Source: JBPOHE01 sp052035915 (GTDB lineage: Bacteria > Pseudomonadota > Gammaproteobacteria > Chromatiales > Chromatiaceae). From it: a stretch of DNA of 10,111 nucleotides. A model generated the notes under the pieces. It had not been told where the DNA came from. It worked only from the letters and a program-made list of their open reading frames with translations, and did not search any database. Position 1 is the first letter of the stretch, and each line of letters begins with the position of its first letter. A program made the translations under genes and the position numbers. This document shows, one piece after another, positions 5,511 to 10,111 of this stretch. The stretch lies in assembly GCA_052035915.1 (NCBI GenBank), contig JBPOHE010000120.1:1-10111 (forward strand), in the 5' to 3' direction.

Positions 5511-8500
5511 TATCCCACCCAAACCCGGGCATTGCGGAACAGCCGTGACCATGGCCCTGCCTCACCCCAGTCGTCCGGATGCCAGGAGTGCTGCACAGTA
5601 CGCACCGCCCGTTCGGGATGGGGCATCAGGATGCTGACCCGACCGTCCCGGTTGGTGAGGCCGCAGATCCCTGCGGGAGAGCCGTTGGGATTAGCCGGAT
5701 AGCGCTCGGCCATCTGGCCGTTATTCTCGATGAAACGCAGAAAGACAGAGGGCCGTGCCGCGGCCAGGTGCTCCGCGTCGCGGAATTCCGCCCGGCCCTC
5801 GCCATGGGCGACCGGGATCGGCAACCAGGCGCCGCTCATGCCCCGTAGCAGGATAGACGGCGAATCCAGGACCTCCACCAGGCTGAAGCGCGCCTCGAAC
5901 TGTTCGGAGCGATTGCGAACGAATCTCGGCCAATGGTCCGCGCCGGGGATGAGTTGCTTCAGATTGGAGAGCATCTGGCAGCCGTTGCATACCCCGAGGG
6001 CAAAGCTGTCCTCGCGGGCGAAGAAAGCGGCGAATTCGTCCCTGGCCCGGCTATTGAACAGAATGGATTTCGCCCAGCCTTCCCCGGCGCCCAGCACATC
6101 GCCATAAGAGAAACCGCCGCAGGCCACCAGGCCTTTGAATCCGGCCAGGCTGACCCGCCCGGCGAGAATGTCGGTCATGTGCACGTCCACCGCCTCGAAG
6201 CCGGCCTGGTGGAAGGCAAAGGCCATCTCCACCTGACCATTCACCCCCTGCTCGCGCAGGATGGCCATCCGCGGCCGTCGTCCGGTCGAGATGAAGGGGG
6301 CGGCGATGTCTTCCGCGGGATCGAAGCTCAAGCGGACCTGTAGGCCGGGATCATTGTCTACCGCCAGACGCTCGAACTCTTCCCGGGCACAGTCCGGATG
6401 ATCCCGCAACGCCTGGAGGCGATAGCTGGTCTCCGCCCAACCCTGTTGGAGTTCGGCGCGGGGCATGGCGAAGACTGGGTGATGCCCCCATGTCACGGCG
6501 ATCAGGTCGTCCTCCCGCAGCCGGCCGATCACCCGGCTGTGGTGGCCCAGGCCGGCGTCCTCCAATACCTTGAGCACCGTATCCGTGTCCATGTGGCGGA
6601 CCTGGATCACCGCCCCCAGCTCTTCGCTGAAGAGGGCGGGCAGGGGCGAATCGCCCTCTTCGACCAGCGTCAGTTCGACCCCGGTATGACCGGCAAAGGC
6701 CATCTCGCAGAGGGTGACGAAGAGCCCGCCGTCGGAACGATCGTGATAGGCCAGCAGCCATCCGTTGCGATTCAGCTCCTGGATGGCGGCAAAAAATCCT
6801 TTCATGGCCTGGGGATCCTCCAGATCCGGGGCCAAACCGCCGAATTGTCCGTAGACCTGGGCCAGGGCCGAGCCGCCCAGGCGATTGGCGCCCTTGCCGA
6901 GGTCGATGAGGATGAGGTCCGTATCGCCAAGGTCGGTGCGGAGTTGGGGCGTCAGGGTCAGACGCACATCCTCGACCGGGGCGAAGCCGGAGACGATGAG
7001 AGAGGGCGGCGCCACCATGACGCGGTTTTGATCGCCCTGTTGCCACAGCGTCTTCATCGACAGCGAATCCTTCCCCACCGGGATCGCCAGCCCCAGCTTG
7101 GGGCAGAGTTCGAGACCCACGGCCCGCACCATGTCGAAGAGGGCCGCATCCTCCCCCGGATGGCCGGCGGCGGCCATCCAGTTGGCGGACAGCTTGATGT
7201 CGCCCAGTGTCTCGATCGCCGCCGCCGCCAAGTTGGTGATGGTCTCGCCGATGGCCATCCGCGCCGAGGCCGCCGGCTGGATGAGCGCCAGAGGCGTGCG
7301 TTCGCCCATGGCCATGGCCTCGCCCCGAGAGCCCAGATAGTCGGCGCTGGTCACCCCCAGATCGGCCACCGGCACCTGCCAGGGGCCCACCATCTGATCC
7401 CTGGTGACCATCCCGGTGACGGAACGATCCCCGATGCTGATCAGGAAGGTCTTGGCGGCCACCGCCGGGAACCGCAGCACCCGCCGCGCCGCTTCCGCCG
7501 GATCGACACCAGCGAAATCCAGCTCCAGTTTGTGGTGGGGGCGGTGCCTGACATCCCGCAACATCCGCGGCGGCTTGCCGAACAAGAGCGCCATGGGCAG
7601 GTCGATGGGGGTGTTGTCGAAATGGCCGTCGCCGAGGATGAGTTGTTCATCCGCGGTGGCCTCGCCAACCAGGGCGACGGGGCAACGTTCCCGCTCACAA
7701 ACTTGGCGAAAGAATTCGAGCCGCTCGGCCGCCACCGCCAGGACATAACGCTCCTGGGCCTCGTTGCACCAGATCTGCATCGGCGAGAGGCCGGGATCGG
7801 CGTTGGGCAGGGTGCGCAACTCGAAACGCCCGCCGCGCCCGCTGTCGTGCACCAGCTCGGGCAGGGCGTTGGAGAGTCCCCCGGCGCCCACGTCATGCAC
7901 CCAGAGGATGGGGTTGTCCTCGCCCATGGCCCAGCAGGCATCGATCACCTCCTGACAGCGCCGCTGGATCTCGGCGTTGCTGCGTTGCACCGAGGCGAAG
8001 TCCAGATCCTCGCTGCTGGCGCCGCTGGCCATGGAGGAGGCGGCCCCGCCGCCGAGACCGATCAACATCGCCGGTCCGCCCAGCACCAGAATCGGCGTCC
8101 CAGGGGGGAAGGGCTTTTTGGCGATGTGCTCGGCGCGGATGTTGCCCAGGCCGCCAGCGATCATGATGGGCTTGTGATAGCCCCGCAGTTCCGGCCCATC
8201 GGCTCCGGGGATCTCCTGTTCCAGGGTGCGAAAGTAGCCGCAGAGATTGGGTCGGCCGAACTCGTTGTTGAAGGAGGCGGCGCCGATGGGACCCTCGAGC
8301 ATGATCTCCAGGGCGGAGACGATGCGTCCGGGTTGGCCGAAGTCCCGCTCCCAGGGTTGCTCGAAGCCCGGGAGGCGTAAATTGGAGACGGAAAAGCCGC
8401 ACAACCCGGCCTTGGGCTTGGCCCCACGCCCGGTCGCACCCTCGTCCCGGATCTCGCCCCCGGAGCCGGTGGCGGCGCCGGGAAAGGGCGAGATGGCGGT

Positions 8501-9397
8501 GGGATGGTTGTGGGTCTCCACCTTCATCAGGAGGTGGATGTCCTCCTCATGGAAGCGGTAGTGCCGCTCCTGGGGATCGGGGAAGAACCGCCGTCCCCGG
8601 GGGCCACGCACCACCGCCGCGTTGTCGCGGTAGGCGGAGAGCACGCCCTCGGGGGATTGGGCGGTGGTATGGCGGATCAGGCCGAACAGCGAGGCGTCCT
8701 GGGGCTCACCATCCAGGATCCACCAAGCGTTGAAGATCTTGTGGCGGCAGTGTTCCGAATTGGCCTGGGCGAACATCATGAGTTCGATGTCATGGGGATT
8801 GCGTCCCAGGCCCTGGAAGCTTTCCAGCAGGTAGTCGATCTCGTCTTCCGAGAGGGCCAAACCCAGGTCCCTGTTGGCCCGCGCCAGGGCCTCCCGACCG
8901 CCGCCGAGCAGATCCACCACCATCAGGGGACGCGGCGGCTGGTGGACGAACAGACACTCGGCGTCTTCCAGGGAGAAGACGAAGGACTCGGTCATGCGAT
9001 CGTGCAGCAGGGCAATCGCCGCGTTCAATTCCCCATCGTCGAGTTCCGGGAGCGTCTCCAGGGAGTAGGCGATCCCCCGTTCCAGACGGGTGATCTTGGT
9101 CAGACCGCAGTTGTGGGCGATGTCCGTCGCCTTGGAAGACCAGGGCGAGATGGTGCCCGGACGCGGCACCACCAGGATCAACTGGCCACCGGGCTCCGTC
9201 GGTAGGAAGCTCGGCCCGTATTCCAGCAGGCGTTCCAGCACCTCGAGTTCGGGGTCCGAGAGGGCCTGATCGACTTCGGCGAAATGCACGAATTCGGCCT
9301 GGATGCTGACCAGACGCCCAATCGCCTGGGCCAGACGCTGTTGGAGTTTCTCCAGACGGAAGGTCGAAAAGGCGGGGGCGCCGCGAAGGATCAGCAT
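5510..9397 (-). CDS. purL: Phosphoribosylformylglycinamidine (FGAM) synthase, single-chain type
   Basis: This 1295-residue cytoplasmic enzyme catalyses the fourth step of de novo purine synthesis: FGAR plus glutamine and ATP gives FGAM, glutamate, ADP and phosphate. Its length equals that of E. coli PurL, and all parts are present. A PurS-like N-terminal region covers about residues 1-150. Synthase domains follow, with HNHPTAISPFPGAATG from His296, GEIRDEGATGRGAKP, and later GKDSLSMKT. A class I glutaminase domain starts near residue 1044, with the nucleophile Cys1137 in GVCNGCQM and His1260 and Glu1262 in MPHPER. In E. coli the triad is Cys1135, His1260 and Glu1262. The ATG at 9397 has AGGA about 7 bases upstream. 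The gene stands alone and converges on the GTPase cluster. I see no clear PurR operator. No frameshift or missing residue is seen, so it should be functional. Confidence 0.99.
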   Translation of the reverse strand: MLILRGAPAFSTFRLEKLQQRLAQAIGRLVSIQAEFVHFAEVDQALSDPELEVLERLLEYGPSFLPTEPGGQLILVVPRPGTISPWSSKATDIAHNCGLTKITRLERGIAYSLETLPELDDGELNAAIALLHDRMTESFVFSLEDAECLFVHQPPRPLMVVDLLGGGREALARANRDLGLALSEDEIDYLLESFQGLGRNPHDIELMMFAQANSEHCRHKIFNAWWILDGEPQDASLFGLIRHTTAQSPEGVLSAYRDNAAVVRGPRGRRFFPDPQERHYRFHEEDIHLLMKVETHNHPTAISPFPGAATGSGGEIRDEGATGRGAKPKAGLCGFSVSNLRLPGFEQPWERDFGQPGRIVSALEIMLEGPIGAASFNNEFGRPNLCGYFRTLEQEIPGADGPELRGYHKPIMIAGGLGNIRAEHIAKKPFPPGTPILVLGGPAMLIGLGGGAASSMASGASSEDLDFASVQRSNAEIQRRCQEVIDACWAMGEDNPILWVHDVGAGGLSNALPELVHDSGRGGRFELRTLPNADPGLSPMQIWCNEAQERYVLAVAAERLEFFRQVCERERCPVALVGEATADEQLILGDGHFDNTPIDLPMALLFGKPPRMLRDVRHRPHHKLELDFAGVDPAEAARRVLRFPAVAAKTFLISIGDRSVTGMVTRDQMVGPWQVPVADLGVTSADYLGSRGEAMAMGERTPLALIQPAASARMAIGETITNLAAAAIETLGDIKLSANWMAAAGHPGEDAALFDMVRAVGLELCPKLGLAIPVGKDSLSMKTLWQQGDQNRVMVAPPSLIVSGFAPVEDVRLTLTPQLRTDLGDTDLILIDLGKGANRLGGSALAQVYGQFGGLAPDLEDPQAMKGFFAAIQELNRNGWLLAYHDRSDGGLFVTLCEMAFAGHTGVELTLVEEGDSPLPALFSEELGAVIQVRHMDTDTVLKVLEDAGLGHHSRVIGRLREDDLIAVTWGHHPVFAMPRAELQQGWAETSYRLQALRDHPDCAREEFERLAVDNDPGLQVRLSFDPAEDIAAPFISTGRRPRMAILREQGVNGQVEMAFAFHQAGFEAVDVHMTDILAGRVSLAGFKGLVACGGFSYGDVLGAGEGWAKSILFNSRARDEFAAFFAREDSFALGVCNGCQMLSNLKQLIPGADHWPRFVRNRSEQFEARFSLVEVLDSPSILLRGMSGAWLPIPVAHGEGRAEFRDAEHLAAARPSVFLRFIENNGQMAERYPANPNGSPAGICGLTNRDGRVSILMPHPERAVRTVQHSWHPDDWGEAGPWSRLFRNARVWVG

Positions 9398-9652
9398 GCT
9401 CGGTCCTATTTCGGAACTTGATGGGATAGGGGGGCATGATACTTGATGGCAGGATACCGGGACAGGCGACCCCCCGCGGGCGGACGGGGGAGAGACTCGG
9501 CTAGCTTCCGCCAGGTTCCGAACCGGCTCATCCTGAATTCCTCCCCGGTGCTCCCGAATCGTCTAAAGCCGTCACTCCGGACGGAATGAGGTATCGCTCC
9601 GAATCTCTAGGACCGATCACGCGGGGATCCGGGCCTCGGCTGAAAACGGTCA

Positions 9653-9717
9653 TTTTTGTTCTTTATTAGAGAACAATCTAGGATTTATTGTTCTCTTTAG
9701 AAGAACGAAAATCCGGC
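9653..9717 (-). repeat. Dyad element, copy A' (inverted relative to copy A)
   Basis: The arms at 9654-9678 and 9686-9710 are inverted copies with about 19 of 25 matches and a 7-bp spacer. The cores are GTTCTTTATTAGAGAAC and GTTCTCTTTAGAAGAAC. Read on the minus strand, the element starts GCCGGATTTTCGTTCT exactly as copy A does and keeps AATCC in the loop, but lacks about 8 bp of loop sequence found in copy A. The two are therefore copies of one element rather than two unrelated palindromes. Confidence 0.75.
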
Positions 9718-9742
9718 GCGGCATCCCAGGCCCGGACGGTGA

Positions 9743-9802
9743 TCAAAGACAAAATCGTTCGCCCGAAAACTCCGGCGTGACAGGATCAAGACGTTGGCTC
9801 AT
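9743..9802 (-). CDS. Possible 19-residue peptide with a good ribosome site
   Basis: On the minus strand an ATG at 9802 follows AAGGGAGAACCCT, a good Shine-Dalgarno at suitable spacing. It opens a 19-codon frame (MSQRLDPVTPEFSGERFCL) closed by TGA at 9743. It could be a leader peptide, the remnant of a gene cut by rearrangement near the IS, or chance. It resembles no family I know. It lies upstream of purL on the same strand, but 345 bp away and with the dyad element in between. Confidence 0.25.
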   Translation of the reverse strand: MSQRLDPVTPEFSGERFCL

Positions 9803-9856
9803 AGGGTTCTCCCTTGAGAAAACGCCATCAAATCACGGAATCGCTACCCCTTTGTT

Positions 9857-9874
9857 AGGCGATTTCTGTCAAAA
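9857..9874 (+). repeat. 18-bp repeat B', copy next to the IS256 end
   Basis: AGGCGATTTCTGTCAAAA, an exact inverted match to 5493-5510. It ends 6 bases before the presumed left end of the IS256-family element. Confidence 0.6.
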
Positions 9875-9924
9875 GAAATGGGTAGTGTCCCAGGAAGTGG
9901 TGTAAGAAACTGAGTAGTTTGGTT

Positions 9925-9960
9925 CCCCTCGGCTGCCCCGCATGCGGGGCAGCCGAGGGG
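9925..9960. repeat. Perfect 36-bp GC-rich palindrome in the IS256 leader
   Basis: The 18-base half CCCCTCGGCTGCCCCGCA is followed directly by its exact reverse complement. As RNA it would form a very stable hairpin with essentially only a minimal loop, about 60 bases ahead of the transposase ribosome site. In several insertion sequences such structures block transcription or translation that enters from outside and so limit transposition; applying that here is inference. Confidence 0.85.
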
Positions 9961-10035
9961 CGCGATTGGGAGGTCATCGAAGAACTCCGGTAAGGTATGG
10001 GTTACAACACACTCAACCTCACTGAGGAGAAATTG

Positions 10036-10111
10036 ATGACCTCTGACAGCATGCAACTTTCCGAACTCCTTGAAAAGGCTGGCGCCGATGACATCATCCG
10101 CGACATGATCG
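10036..10111 (+). CDS. IS256-family (Mutator-type) transposase, N-terminal fragment
   Basis: An ATG at 10036 preceded by GAGGAG (10024-10029) opens a frame that runs off the window after 25 codons: MTSDSMQLSELLEKAG, then a stretch ending RDMI. The pattern M-T-x-x-x-x-L-x-E-L-L-E-K-A-x-x-D-x-x-R-x-M is the typical start of proteobacterial IS256-family DDE transposases. The terminal repeat just upstream supports this. Whether the gene is intact cannot be seen. A TTG at 10033 is in frame but less likely as the start. Confidence 0.8.
   Translation, partial: MTSDSMQLSELLEKAGADDIIRDMI

Larger units (their letters stand above)
9398..9880. other. Intergenic region between purL and the IS256 element
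   Basis: About 480 bp upstream of purL. It contains dyad element A' (9653-9717), a tiny minus-strand reading frame with a good ribosome site (9743-9802) and repeat B' (9857-9874). The purL promoter should lie between about 9400 and 9650. TATCAT on the minus strand at 9437-9442 is a possible -10, but I see no good -35. Nothing else is recognised in 9480-9650. Confidence 0.5.
9881..10111 (+). mobile_element. IS256-family insertion sequence, left end (runs off the right edge)
   Basis: The segment from 9881 begins GGTAGTGTCCCAGGAAGTGG and continues TGTAAGAAACTG, which looks like the terminal inverted repeat of proteobacterial IS256-family elements (…GTGTCC…AAGTGGTGTAA…). The transposase follows at 10036 with its own ribosome site. 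The exact first base and any target duplication (usually 8-9 bp in this family) cannot be fixed without the right end. A 36-bp palindrome lies between the terminus and the gene. Confidence 0.75.

Noticed and set aside
5127..5552. 141-codon minus-strand frame across the purL 3' end and the repeat region
   Set aside because: It overlaps purL out of frame and translates the dyad element, the REP-like repeat and the terminator, so it is not a plausible gene.
6398..8380. 660-codon open frame on the plus strand
   Set aside because: It lies wholly antisense to purL, whose catalytic motifs are all intact. Its composition (rich in His, Arg, Gly) is typical of a GC-driven shadow frame, and no family motif is seen.

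Overview
The window looks like a gammaproteobacterial chromosome. The anchor is a full-length, single-chain 1295-residue PurL of the enterobacterial type, whose catalytic glutaminase residues fall at or within two positions of the E. coli numbering. Coding DNA is GC-rich. No species call is supported. Both ends are mobile DNA: the start of an IS630-type transposase gene leaves the left edge on the minus strand, and an IS256-family element enters at the right edge on the plus strand.

Left half (462-4818): six plus-strand genes in a probable operon, with gaps of 1 to 137 bp. In order they are: (1) a protein with a degenerate receiver-like N-terminus, a Pro/Ala-rich linker and a conserved C-terminal domain; (2) a small MglA-like GTPase; (3) a divergent roadblock/LC7-like protein; (4) a single-domain protoglobin with a recognisable proximal His; (5) a canonical MglB-type roadblock/LC7 protein; (6) a helical, TPR/FimV-like protein. 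GTPase plus roadblock is the core of MglA/MglB polarity switches, which place type IV pili or motility machinery at a cell pole. A response-regulator-like protein recalls RomR of Myxococcus, and a FimV-like protein recalls polar hubs. A heme globin between the GTPase and its putative regulator suggests that oxygen or another diatomic gas feeds into the switch. That link is inference, and it is the most interesting reading of the window.

Middle gap (4819-5509): no convincing gene, but rich in structure. It holds two inverted copies of a REP-like repeat, a long inverted-repeat element built from GTTCT...AGAAC dyads, a stem-loop, and a strong intrinsic terminator that faces the purL 3' end.

Right half: purL (minus strand, 5510-9397), then about 480 bp of intergenic DNA with a second, oppositely oriented copy of the dyad element. 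An exact 18-bp inverted repeat also brackets purL: one copy lies at its stop codon, the other next to the IS256 end. The IS256 element starts near 9881 with its terminal repeat, carries a perfect 36-bp palindrome in its leader, and its transposase starts at 10036 and runs off the window.
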